A program made the position numbers and the translations under genes. DNA of 64,000 bases from Candidatus Marithrix sp. Canyon 246 (GTDB taxonomy: Bacteria; Pseudomonadota; Gammaproteobacteria; Beggiatoales; Beggiatoaceae), in assembly GCF_001723685.1 (NCBI RefSeq), contig NZ_MCBX01000010.1:1-64000 (forward strand). Reading direction: 5' to 3'. The notes beneath the pieces are model-generated. The model saw nothing but the letters and a program-made list of their open reading frames with translations, was not told the DNA's origin and searched no databases. Positions 17,926 to 26,184 of this stretch are shown here, piece after piece (within the stretch, counting starts at the first letter, position 1; each line of letters starts with the position of its first letter).

Positions 17926-17978
17926 AAAACTTTAAAATTTAAAAGCTAAAAAAATTAAAATGGTAAAAGTGATAAAGT

Positions 17979-19193
17979 TTAAAGGGTTACGAGCATGGAG
18001 ACCCGGAAGCCCACGTCGTCGCTGCGGTACGTCGGCTTGCTCCTGCTGCGGTCAGCCGAGCGCATGTGCCACGCGACGCCGAGCCACGAGCCGCCGCGAA
18101 GGGACAAACTGTTTCCAGTTGTAACACATTGTTTTTCTTTACCATTATATTTATTTTCATATAATGAGCAAGTCCACTCATATACATTTCCTGAAGTGTC
18201 ATATAAACCAAATTGATTAGCAGCATAACTTCCCACTGGAGAAGTTTTACCAAGATTAACGTTATAATTTGCTTTACTTTTATCAATCTCATTACCCCAC
18301 CAATACTTAGTCTCCGTACCAGCCCTAGCCGCATATTCCCATTCAGCCTCAGTAGGCAGACGATATTGCTTACCAGTTTGATCACTAAGCCATGCTGCAT
18401 AAGCTGTAGCATCATTCCAAGAAACCTTAATTACCGGACGATTACCACGCCCCCAGATTCTATCATCAGGTTTACTTCTACCAGTAGCATCAGCAAACTT
18501 ATCATATTCAGCAAATGTCACTTCAAATTTCCCCATAGCAAACTGCCCCACAGAAACAGAATGCACTGGTTGTTCATCACTATCACCACCACCTTGAATA
18601 TCACCCATTCTAAAACTACCAGCAGGAATCATAACCATTTCTGGACCAGAGCTACCATCTTTCAAAGTATCACGAAAGGTAGAGCCAGCAGTTGGAGTTT
18701 GAGCTTCTGGAATATAAGTACCAACCACACCAAAAACACTAACACCAGCCCGAATATTTTCTGGTTTTAAATTAGCATCACCATCAATAACTATTGACTC
18801 ATAATAACCAGCACCACCAGCTTGTTGAGCAGCAGAAGGAGTATAATTTTTAGCACCATTATTAGGCATAGTACCTGTTTGTAAACCCCAACTATCAGTT
18901 AAGCCCCAATACTTTTTACCCGCAGGAACTTGATTTGGATTAACCCCATCTGCAACTTTAGCAGGGGCTTTATCCATTAACTCATTCAAACTACAAGCAA
19001 TTTTACTACCAGGAGCAGAACTAGGATCACTAAAAACCCGCATCTCACCACTAACACCACTATCCAAACGTTGACAAATATCAGAAAGACTATACATAGC
19101 ATTAGCAGCATCACCCGGTGGACCAGAAGGTCCAACAGAATATGCCGCTACAGGTAATAAATAAATTGTTAATAATGTTGATTTAATTTTCAT
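17979..19193 (-). CDS. Secreted FGE/C-type-lectin-fold protein, putative DGR target
   Basis: A 404-residue protein with a signal peptide (LLTIYLLPVAAYS), a middle segment (MPNNGAKN, IVIDGDANLKPENIRAGVSVFGVVGTY) common in envelope proteins, and a C-terminal FGE/sulfatase-modifying domain from about residue 183. Domain landmarks are MVMIPAGSFRMGD, GQFAMGKFEVTFAEYDKFA, RLPTEAEWEYAARAG and GLYDTSGNVYEWT. The last 40 residues (RGGSWLGVAWHMRSADRSRS and on to VGFRV) lack the cysteine pair of true formylglycine-generating enzymes. They instead have alternating variable and fixed positions, as in DGR-diversified C-type-lectin ligand-binding sites. The island encoding them is about 71% G+C. I infer a surface or periplasmic binding protein whose tip is hypermutated. 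Confidence 0.85.
   Translation of the reverse strand: MKIKSTLLTIYLLPVAAYSVGPSGPPGDAANAMYSLSDICQRLDSGVSGEMRVFSDPSSAPGSKIACSLNELMDKAPAKVADGVNPNQVPAGKKYWGLTDSWGLQTGTMPNNGAKNYTPSAAQQAGGAGYYESIVIDGDANLKPENIRAGVSVFGVVGTYIPEAQTPTAGSTFRDTLKDGSSGPEMVMIPAGSFRMGDIQGGGDSDEQPVHSVSVGQFAMGKFEVTFAEYDKFADATGRSKPDDRIWGRGNRPVIKVSWNDATAYAAWLSDQTGKQYRLPTEAEWEYAARAGTETKYWWGNEIDKSKANYNVNLGKTSPVGSYAANQFGLYDTSGNVYEWTCSLYENKYNGKEKQCVTTGNSLSLRGGSWLGVAWHMRSADRSRSKPTYRSDDVGFRVSMLVTL
17990..18101 (-). other. Putative DGR variable region (VR), G+C-rich
   Basis: A hand count of the 112 bases gives 80 G or C (about 71%), against roughly a third in surrounding DNA. On the coding strand, after RGGSW the variable-looking codons are CTC, GGC, GTC, CAC, GAC, AGC, AGC, TAC, AGC, GAC and GAC. 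All end in C, as expected if template AAC codons had their two adenines randomised. Between them sit fixed codons such as CGC TCG GCT and CGC. The 3' edge GTGGGCTTCCGGGTC is an adenine-free stretch of the kind that forms the initiation-of-mutagenic-homology end. No template repeat or reverse transcriptase is in the window. Confidence 0.7.
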
Positions 19194-19218
19194 TTTGTTT
19201 AATCCTTATATTGAAAAT

Positions 19219-19445
19219 AATTCATGGTGGGTTTCTACCCACCCTACATGATTGATAATTCATGGTGGGTTTCCGCTTCGTTACTACCCACTCTACATAA
19301 TTGATAATTCATGGTGGGTTTCCGCTTCGTTACTACCCACTCTACATGATTGATAATTCATGGTGGGTTTCCGCTTCGCTACTACCCACCCTACATGATT
19401 GATAATTCATGGTGGGTTTCCGCTTCGCTACTACCCACCCTACAT
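19219..19445. repeat. Tandem array of a 49-bp palindrome-bearing unit (5 copies)
   Basis: Units begin at CATGGTGGGTTT at 19223, 19261, 19310, 19359 and 19408. The first is 38 bp long and the rest 49 bp. Each contains GGTGGGT...ACCCAC(C) arms around CCGCTTCG(C/T)TACT and ends TACAT(G/A)ATTGATAATT. The same palindrome, as a large inverted repeat, lies at 49537-49634. There are no unique spacers, so it is not a CRISPR array. It lies between the divergent FGE-fold and caspase-like genes and runs into the 5' end of the latter. Confidence 0.92.
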
Positions 19446-21200
19446 AATAAATACACTTGGTCAAATAACGCTGGCTGGTTTGATTTTAATCCTAATAATG
19501 GCGGTGTTACAGTATTTCCAGATCATTTGGAAGGTTATGCTTGGTCAGATAACATTGGTTGGTTAAAATTAAGCGGCGAAAACTGGGGCGTGATTCATGA
19601 TGGGCAAGGTAATTTATCAGGTTATGCTTGGAATCCAAATTTTGGTTGGATCATGTTTAAATCAGATCATTCTCAAGTAAAAATTAACCTAGAAACAGGT
19701 GATTTTAATGGTTATGCGTGGTCAGATTTAATAGGTTGGATAAGTTTTAATGGCAAATCTTATAAAGTTCAAGCTAACTTAGCACCACCATCAACCAGCT
19801 TGGGTACAGCGATTCTGATAGCAGGTAGTGGCGCACATAAACAAAATACCTTATTTAAATATAGTCAAGATTTAAATCTACAAATGTATAATACCCTACT
19901 TCAGCGTGGTTATACTGATGATGACATTATTTATTTCAATCCCTTCAAAGGTGGGCAAGATATTGATGGTGATGGTAAAGAAGAAGATAATATAGTAGAT
20001 TATCAATTATTTGACCCTCTAAGCGAATTAGAAGCCGCATTTGATAGTATCAAATATTTGCAAGCTGGGCAACAATTTATCTTCTATTTTCATGGACATG
20101 CAAATCCAGAGCAGCTACAAATGAATTTAGAAAACTGGCTATCAGCCGAAGAATTAAAGCGTCTATTAGACAAAGTTCCAACAGCGGCTCAACAACTAAT
20201 CATACTTGACAGCTGTTATTCAGGATCATTTTTAAATGAATTATCAGCGACAAACCGAATAATAGTAGCCAGTGCCGATGCCAAAACTCGTGCTTGGAAT
20301 GCCAAATATGACAACTTTTCAGAACCCTTAATCAGCGAATTGCGACGTGGCAAAAGCATAAAGGATGCCTTCATAACTACCAAAGACTATATGCAAACGA
20401 AACCAACACTGTTTGGTAAACAAATTCCACAACTAGATGGAAGACTAGCAAAAAAATTTATACTAGGCAAAGAAGGAACACATGCAGCAGCCGCTCCCTA
20501 CATGATTGACATTCATTCGCCACTAATCCTGACACCACAACAAAAAGAAGGATTTTTATGGGTAAAAACTTCCCCAAGCGGAGAAAATATACGTAAAGTA
20601 AGAGCAGTATTAATACCACCAAATATAAAAAGCACAGAATACCAAGGAGAAGCAACCAATTTCCAGCGACAAGAAACAATAATGACATACCAAGCAGAAA
20701 GAAATCGTTATGAAACAGTGTATTCAGGCTTCAACCGAACAGGCACTTGGCAAATAAGCTACCAAGCCCAAGGCATAGATGGAACATGGTCAGACAAATT
20801 AACAGGAGAAGTACAAGCCAGCGGCACATCAGCATTAACAGTAAGACTAAATCAAAGCAGCTACAAAATAGGCAACCGCTTTAGATTTATGCTAGATATA
20901 AACGAAGTTCCAAACACCCCCAGCCCATATGATCTATATGCAGCGATAATATTTCCAGCCGGCTACTTTGTAACAATAAGCTACCCACTAAACATAAACT
21001 TACCGGGAACAATTCAAACATACCATAAAAAGGTAAAAATCAACTCAACAAAAAGCTTCCCAATAATAGACATAAACCTCCCCCCCGGCTTAGCGACAGG
21101 CAAATATAACACCTGCGGAATAATAACCACACCAGAAACAGACCCTTGGAACAATGCCAACTGGCTAGCCCAAGATTGCAAAATCTTTGAATTGAAATAA
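19350..21200 (+). CDS. Caspase-like (C13/C14) protease with W-rich repeats
   Basis: The N-terminal third carries about four repeats of a motif like YAWSDNIGWLKLSGE (GYAWNPNFGWIMF, GYAWSDLIGWISF), common in secreted beta-rich proteins. Residues about 150-365 form a caspase/legumain-like domain with the His dyad in FYFHGHANPE (H250 counted from 19350) and the Cys dyad in IILDSCYSGSF (C289). The C-terminal part looks like beta-sandwich domains (YETVYSGFNRTGTWQISYQA). The open frame begins inside the 49-bp tandem array, so the first residues are repeat-encoded. No signal peptide is visible, so the native start has probably been overwritten. Confidence 0.82.
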   Translation: MIIHGGFPLRYYPPYMIDNSWWVSASLLPTLHNKYTWSNNAGWFDFNPNNGGVTVFPDHLEGYAWSDNIGWLKLSGENWGVIHDGQGNLSGYAWNPNFGWIMFKSDHSQVKINLETGDFNGYAWSDLIGWISFNGKSYKVQANLAPPSTSLGTAILIAGSGAHKQNTLFKYSQDLNLQMYNTLLQRGYTDDDIIYFNPFKGGQDIDGDGKEEDNIVDYQLFDPLSELEAAFDSIKYLQAGQQFIFYFHGHANPEQLQMNLENWLSAEELKRLLDKVPTAAQQLIILDSCYSGSFLNELSATNRIIVASADAKTRAWNAKYDNFSEPLISELRRGKSIKDAFITTKDYMQTKPTLFGKQIPQLDGRLAKKFILGKEGTHAAAAPYMIDIHSPLILTPQQKEGFLWVKTSPSGENIRKVRAVLIPPNIKSTEYQGEATNFQRQETIMTYQAERNRYETVYSGFNRTGTWQISYQAQGIDGTWSDKLTGEVQASGTSALTVRLNQSSYKIGNRFRFMLDINEVPNTPSPYDLYAAIIFPAGYFVTISYPLNINLPGTIQTYHKKVKINSTKSFPIIDINLPPGLATGKYNTCGIITTPETDPWNNANWLAQDCKIFELK

Positions 21201-21210
21201 AATGTTAAAA

Positions 21211-21243
21211 AGACCTGACAGGTTTTAAAAACCTGTCAGGTCT
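21211..21243. repeat. 33-bp palindrome, copy 3
   Basis: Same family as 1726-1758, centre TTTTAAAAA. It lies between the caspase-like gene and the PiT remnant, and is part of a segment repeated at 23576-24101 (offset 2487), including copy 4 at 23698. Confidence 0.95.
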
Positions 21244-21259
21244 AACACCCTATTTTATG

Positions 21260-21637
21260 TTAGGAAACAAGATAATACATTAACGCGCTAAAAAATATTG
21301 CAACTGGTAAGGTAATTAGCCATGATAGGATTATGCTGCTAATTATTTTAGCATTGACATTGCCGCTAATCATTCCAATGCCAAATATTGAGCCTACAGA
21401 TACGTGGGTGGTGGATACTGGTATTCCGAATTTGCTGGCAATTATTACTAAGAAGCTAGTCACTAGGTTGGCTGAGAAGCCTTGGCTATGATTTATCTCA
21501 GTAATTTTGTGGCTGATGGTTTCAGCTACCCGACGTGCATTTAATAATCCTCCAATTGCCATTCCTAGTGCAATTGCTACCATTGCAAAACGAATATCAA
21601 GGGCTTGTGCTGCTCCACTAGTTGTATGGGCTATATC
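21260..21637 (-). pseudogene. PiT phosphate transporter remnant (C-terminal part)
   Basis: Matches the 3' part of the intact PiT gene (23747-24184) with scattered mismatches. The frame from 21583 to 21260 encodes the last 107 residues (MVAIALGMAIGGLLNARRV to the end). Upstream, 60 bp present in the intact gene (24102-24161) are missing, and the joint falls in the 7-bp direct repeat TGCTGCT. The sequence then breaks off at GGCTATATC and passes directly into a dprA remnant. It cannot make a transporter. Confidence 0.9.
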
Positions 21638-21816
21638 ATGTTATGGTTAGACAAACCACAGCGTCAATTATTAACTTTATATCATTCAGATTATCCGCCG
21701 CACGCGATATTATTTATACATGGTGATAGTACAGTATTACTATTACTAGTGGCTTGGCATTAGGCATTGATGGTGCAAGTTGTCAGCGGTTTAAGTTTAG
21801 CTACTTTAGTTATTGA
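21638..21816 (+). pseudogene. dprA remnant with several internal deletions
   Basis: Four collinear pieces of the intact dprA gene (26482-27633) are recognisable. 21638-21700 matches 26698-26760 with about five mismatches. Next comes a piece around ATTATTTATACATGGTGATA, then one around ATTACTAGTGGCTTGGCATT, and last TGTCAGCGGTTTAAGTTTAG to TATTGA. Three deletions separate them. Order and strand match the intact locus, so this is a duplicated and then shortened copy. Confidence 0.9.
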
Positions 21817-22013
21817 TTAAGCTGATTGCTGCTATTCTTTCCTGTCTTTTCAAGTTTTTTAGCTGTTAAGCCACTGAATAATCAATACTGGTACTGATAT
21901 TGCGGTTATTTTAAACGATTGCCATTGATCATACGGTAAATGCAATCAAAAAAAACCGCACTGCCTAAAGAAGTGGCAGAGAATCTTTCTCAAATACAAC
22001 ATAGATAAAAAAA
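21817..22013. other. Intergenic stretch, no recognisable gene
   Basis: AT-rich sequence with stops in all frames. CTGCC-TAAAGAAGT-GGCAG at about 21962-21980 could form a short hairpin. It probably holds the promoter of the membrane protein gene at 22014, but no convincing -35/-10 pair could be assigned. Confidence 0.4.
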
Positions 22014-23522
22014 ATGATTTTTCGTATAAAAAAAGAAGATTGGTATTTACTTATTATTTTTTCAATGATAGCAATTGCTATTTTTGTGAAATCATATTTT
22101 AACCCTGATGGATTTTTAACAATAGATTCAACAGGATATTTAGCATTATCACAAAATTTATTAGATGGAAATGGTTTTTTTGTATCTTTCTATGGACTAA
22201 CGGGTAATGACAGAGAATTTTTTGCAATATGGCCCATTGGGTATTCATCTCTTATTTATCTTACAGCAAAATTAACTGGTCTTTCAGTTTTTTGGGCTTC
22301 AAAAGTCTTAAATATATTTCTCATAGGATTGATTTTAAGTGTTTTTAGAGTATTGTTTAAGCATAATGCTTATGTATATGGTTTCATATTTTTATTTGCA
22401 TCTTCTATAGAAATATTTACCTATACTTGGAGTGAAACTGTTTTTATTTTTGGTCTAGTTTGGTTTGGTATTTCGATTTATATGTTTATGTTGGAGCCTA
22501 AAAAATTAGTTTTAATATATATTTCTTTATTTGTTTCATCTCTATTTTTATTTTTGTCAAGGTACATAGGGGCTTTTAGCTTTGGTTTGATTGGATTGCT
22601 TGGATTGTATTATGGATTTGTAAAAAAAGATAAATCTAAGTCAATTATTTTAATAACGATTGCTAGCTTTAATATAGTAATCATGTTTGGATACCTTTAT
22701 CACAATTATCTTCAAACAGGTTTTCCTACAGGTATGCCAAGGATAGCTGCACCTGAGACAGATGGAGAATTATTTGTGATGTTGCTTAGGGCAATAATAT
22801 CTGAAACTATAATTCCTATGAATAGCATCTCAAAAACAGCTATGCTAATTTTTTGGATGCAGTTTTCTGTACTGATCTATCTCATAGTCAAATATAGAAC
22901 AAGTATTTTTAATGTACTAAAAAATAGTCAGAACAATAAAACTAGAAAATTAGTTTTAGTATTTATTTCAATCGGTTTAGTCTATTTGTTTTTTATAATA
23001 CTGATGCGATGGCTAGTTCAATTTGATACTTATAGAGCTAGATTGCTTGCACCGGGAAGTTTTTTACTCTTCATCGCTTTTATTGTTTATATCGAAAAAT
23101 TTACAACTGAAAAATTATTCAATGAGTTTAAAATTTTCTTACTATCGTTTGCGCTATTATCTTATTTTATAAATTTTCCGTATAGTGTATGGAAACAAGA
23201 TAAACAAGCTATGTATAATGAAACTATACAAAATATAGAAAAAAAATATGCTGATGTAGATAAAAATAGTATTGTGGTTTTTGGGAATATACACTTGAAG
23301 TACCTCTATACTGATATACAAATAGGAAAACCATTTTATCTACCTTATTATACGAATAAAGAAAGCTGGTCTAATTTTATTAACAGGATTAATCCAAAAC
23401 ATAAAAAGGATGTTTATTTAGTGACATCAGAGTATAACAAGGTTAAACCTAAATATTATGATCAAACAATAGTAAATCTTGTAGAAAAATATAAACACTA
23501 TCCTATAGTAAAATTGCCATGA
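22014..23522 (+). CDS. Polytopic membrane protein, GT-C glycosyltransferase-like
   Basis: A 502-residue protein with about ten hydrophobic segments. Its first periplasmic loop (GFLTIDSTGYLALSQNLLDG) has the acidic pattern of GT-C/PMT-type glycosyltransferases, followed by FFAIWPIGYSSLIYL. A C-terminal soluble part contains NSIVVFGNIHLKYLY. This architecture suggests transfer of a sugar from a lipid carrier on the outer face of the inner membrane; donor and acceptor are unknown. It is more AT-rich than its neighbours and separates the two copies of a duplicated segment, suggesting later insertion. Confidence 0.65.
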   Translation: MIFRIKKEDWYLLIIFSMIAIAIFVKSYFNPDGFLTIDSTGYLALSQNLLDGNGFFVSFYGLTGNDREFFAIWPIGYSSLIYLTAKLTGLSVFWASKVLNIFLIGLILSVFRVLFKHNAYVYGFIFLFASSIEIFTYTWSETVFIFGLVWFGISIYMFMLEPKKLVLIYISLFVSSLFLFLSRYIGAFSFGLIGLLGLYYGFVKKDKSKSIILITIASFNIVIMFGYLYHNYLQTGFPTGMPRIAAPETDGELFVMLLRAIISETIIPMNSISKTAMLIFWMQFSVLIYLIVKYRTSIFNVLKNSQNNKTRKLVLVFISIGLVYLFFIILMRWLVQFDTYRARLLAPGSFLLFIAFIVYIEKFTTEKLFNEFKIFLLSFALLSYFINFPYSVWKQDKQAMYNETIQNIEKKYADVDKNSIVVFGNIHLKYLYTDIQIGKPFYLPYYTNKESWSNFINRINPKHKKDVYLVTSEYNKVKPKYYDQTIVNLVEKYKHYPIVKLP

Positions 23523-23746
23523 TCATAGTAGTTTGATTTTTGCAGAATATTTGCGCGTTGTCATTCCACCACCATCTTAGCGACAGGCAAATATAACACC
23601 TGCGGAATAATAACCACACCAGAAACAGATCCTTGGAACAATGCCAACTGGCTAGCCCAAGATTGCAAAATCTTTGAATTGAAATAAAATGTTAAAAAGA
23701 CCTGACAGGTTTTAAAAACCTGTCAGGTCTAACACCCTATTTTATG
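23523..23746. other. Duplicated non-coding segment with caspase-gene tail
   Basis: From 23576 the sequence repeats 21089-21260: the last ~110 bp of the caspase-like gene, its stop, and a 33-bp palindrome. Just before it, TATTTGCGCGTTGTCATTCC (about 23549-23568) matches the Fic remnant near 17370. The stretch is therefore a patchwork of copied gene ends. Confidence 0.85.
23698..23730. repeat. 33-bp palindrome, copy 4
   Basis: Identical to copy 3 (21211-21243), carried along in the duplicated segment. It lies downstream of the intact PiT gene. Confidence 0.95.
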
Positions 23747-24682
23747 TTAGGAAACAAGATAATACATTAACGCGCTAAAAAATATTGCAACTGGTAAGGT
23801 AATTAGCCATGATAGGATTATGCTGCTAATTACTTTAGCATTAGCATTGCCGCTAATCATTCCAATGCCAAATATTGAGCCTACAGATACGTGGGTGGTG
23901 GATACTGGTATTCCGAATTTGCTGGCAATTATTACTAAGAAGCTAGTCACTAGGTTGGCTGAGAAGCCTTGGCTATGATTTATTTCAGTAATTTTGTGGC
24001 TGATGGTTTCTGCTACGCGACGTGCATTTAATAATCCTCCAATTGCCATTCCTAGTGCAATTGCTACCATTGCAAAACGAATATCAAGGGCTTGTGCTGC
24101 TACTAGTAAGCCGGCTATTTTTGGGGTATCGTTTAAACCACGAGCAAATGATACTGCTGCTCCACTAGTTGTATGGGCTATATCTAATAGTTTGTTGTCT
24201 TTGCGGTTGCCTATTATCCAATATGCCGTTGCACCCAAGGCAAATGCTATAAATGGGCTAACTAATAGTGGTATAAAAAACACGGTTCCGAGTTGGTTAA
24301 AATTGACATCCCAGCCAACTGCCATCAACCCAGCTCCAAACAATCCACCGACTAAGCTGTGAGTGGTTGAAATTGGAAAACCTAATCTAGTGGCTAATAA
24401 TACGGTACAAGCGGCACCAAAACTGACTGCCATTAAAAAATCAGTTGCTCCAGCAACATTTTGAGGAACTAAACCTTTGCCTGAAAAACTGCTTATTAAC
24501 CCTTGAGCTAAAAATATTGCACTTATAGAACCAGCAAAAGTAGCAATAGTGGCAATTGTAATAGCGGTTTTATAGCTACAAGTTCCACTACCATAAAGTG
24601 TTGCTACGCCTTTGAAGTTATCATTGGCACCATTAACATATGCTAGAAATAATGTTGCAAAGAATAGTAGATAAATAAGCAT
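23747..24682 (-). CDS. PiT-family inorganic phosphate transporter
   Basis: An inner-membrane phosphate (metal-phosphate) symporter of 311 residues, on the short side for PiT. Both inverted-repeat signatures are present: VNGANDNFKGVATLYGSG near the N-terminus and FARGLNDTPKIAGLL near residue 180. GFPISTTHSLVGG and GIPVSTTHVSVGS are also present, together with about eight to ten hydrophobic segments. The gene appears complete, unlike the remnant at 21260. No PhoU or DUF47 partner gene is adjacent. The amino-acid-binding protein gene lies upstream in the same direction, 94 nt away. Confidence 0.92.
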   Translation of the reverse strand: MLIYLLFFATLFLAYVNGANDNFKGVATLYGSGTCSYKTAITIATIATFAGSISAIFLAQGLISSFSGKGLVPQNVAGATDFLMAVSFGAACTVLLATRLGFPISTTHSLVGGLFGAGLMAVGWDVNFNQLGTVFFIPLLVSPFIAFALGATAYWIIGNRKDNKLLDIAHTTSGAAVSFARGLNDTPKIAGLLVAAQALDIRFAMVAIALGMAIGGLLNARRVAETISHKITEINHSQGFSANLVTSFLVIIASKFGIPVSTTHVSVGSIFGIGMISGNANAKVISSIILSWLITLPVAIFFSALMYYLVS

Positions 24683-24776
24683 TTTTCTCCTTTAAAAATC
24701 GGTATAATCAATTTATTATTTCAATAATCTCTGTTTTTCCATAAAAATATGATTCCCGACCCTACAGATATTTAAC

Positions 24777-25976
24777 TCAGCGCAGTGGAGGTGCATAAAT
24801 TAAGCCACCATCAGTCCACAAACGGTTTAAGCCCCGCGGTATGCCGATACCACCTGAGCCGAGGTTGCGCTCATATATCTCTCCATAATTGCCTACTGCC
24901 CGGACAGCCCGTGCAATCGCATCAGCTTCTAAGCCGAGTTTAGCTTGTCCAAAGGAACCTTCCACGCCTAAAAGCCGTCTCACCTGCGGATTGTCGCTGC
25001 TCATCATTGTGTCAATATTGGCTTGAGTGATGCCGAGTTCTTCAGCATTGATTAGACCAAATATGATGGTTCTGACAATTTTAAGCCACTGCTCGTCACC
25101 AAAAGAAACAGATAGAGCTAGGGGTTCTTTAGAAATGGTTTCATTTAGAAGAAGATGCGCGTCTGGTGTATTACTCCTAAAAATCGACAAGCTCACTTGT
25201 GAACGATCGCTGGTATAAGCCGTACATTGCCCCTGTTCATAAGCGGTGAATGTTTCAGTCTGGTCAGAAAAAACTACTGGCGTAAAGCTAATGCCACGCT
25301 GGGTGAATACTTCTTTAAGGTTAGCTATCGTAGTGGTACCCTTAGTCACACAAATAGTTGTTCCTTCTAGCTGTTCAAGAGTGGTAATACCACTGTTCTT
25401 TTTGACGACGAAACCCTGTCCGTCATAAAAGGTTATCCAAGTAAAATTACCCCAGTTGGCCCCACGGCTGCTGGTCCAAGTTGTGGTCGCAGTGAGTATG
25501 TCTACATTACCAGGTTTCAATGCGATGGATCTACTTTCAGGTATTATCATAACAGGCGAGACAACATTTGCGTTATTAAGCACAGCCGCTGCTACTGCCC
25601 GACAAAAGTCAACATCAAAACCCGCAATCTGACCATTTGCATTGAGGAAAACGAAACCGCCTTTAAGGGTACTCAACTCATTTCCCATACCGCATACCAA
25701 AGCTCTGCGTTTTTTAACGCGGTTTAATGTATTACCAGACGAGGGAATCGACTCTAGTGGGGTGAGTTTCTTGATCGTGAAATCAGAGGCAATGGTATCA
25801 GGCACCAATTGCATTTCGACTTCAAATGCACCCACTTTCTCGTCTTTTAGCATGATTTCAACAACTGGAAGATGTAGTTCTTGCGTTTCTACATCAAAAG
25901 TGGCTGACTGAGCATGAGCAGACAAATAAGATGCCATACCTACGGCGGTTAATAAGAGCCTTGTTTTGATTTGCAT
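24777..25976 (-). CDS. Amino acid ABC transporter substrate-binding protein, AapJ/BztA-like
   Basis: A 399-residue periplasmic binding protein with signal peptide (LLLTAVGMASYLSAHAQ). The family 3 solute-binding fold follows AapJ/BztA: VCGMGNELSTLKGGF, GFDVDFCRAVAAAVL, DILTATTTWTSSRGA, TTICVTKGTTTIANL and ARAVRAVGNYGEIYERNLG. The family usually starts the ligand domain soon after the signal; here about 65 extra residues (VETQELHLPVVEIMLKDEK and on) intervene, which is unusual. No permease or ATPase gene is nearby. Base composition is somewhat richer in G+C than the neighbours, so transfer is possible. Confidence 0.88.
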   Translation of the reverse strand: MQIKTRLLLTAVGMASYLSAHAQSATFDVETQELHLPVVEIMLKDEKVGAFEVEMQLVPDTIASDFTIKKLTPLESIPSSGNTLNRVKKRRALVCGMGNELSTLKGGFVFLNANGQIAGFDVDFCRAVAAAVLNNANVVSPVMIIPESRSIALKPGNVDILTATTTWTSSRGANWGNFTWITFYDGQGFVVKKNSGITTLEQLEGTTICVTKGTTTIANLKEVFTQRGISFTPVVFSDQTETFTAYEQGQCTAYTSDRSQVSLSIFRSNTPDAHLLLNETISKEPLALSVSFGDEQWLKIVRTIIFGLINAEELGITQANIDTMMSSDNPQVRRLLGVEGSFGQAKLGLEADAIARAVRAVGNYGEIYERNLGSGGIGIPRGLNRLWTDGGLIYAPPLR

Positions 25977-26184
25977 ATTTTTACTTTACCTATTTGCTTC
26001 AAAGCAACCATTTTACATTCATTTAACTTATATTTGCAAAAATATAAGTGATGTTAAGATTAAAAAAAATTATTTGACAACAAGCGAATTATAGCTTATT
26101 TAATGAATCAGGACAAGCCTACATGGGTATTAAAATTGTAGAACAAGTTAAAACGCTGTCATTATATCATTTGTAACCGACTAT
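25977..26184. other. Intergenic stretch, little recognisable
   Basis: AT-rich sequence upstream of the substrate-binding-protein gene, likely holding its promoter. A short open stretch around 26123 (MGIKIVEQVKTL) ends at once and is not supported as a gene. Confidence 0.4.

Noticed and set aside
17990-18101. The G+C-rich island as foreign DNA or contamination
   Set aside because: It is exactly in frame, completes the FGE fold with conserved residues (RGGSW, VGFRV), and flanking sequence in the same gene has normal composition.
17979-19193. Active formylglycine-generating enzyme
   Set aside because: The cysteine pair needed for catalysis is missing from the C-terminal segment, so a binding role is more likely.
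19219-19445. CRISPR-like array
   Set aside because: Units are directly adjacent with no unique spacers, each unit is itself palindromic, and no cas genes are near.
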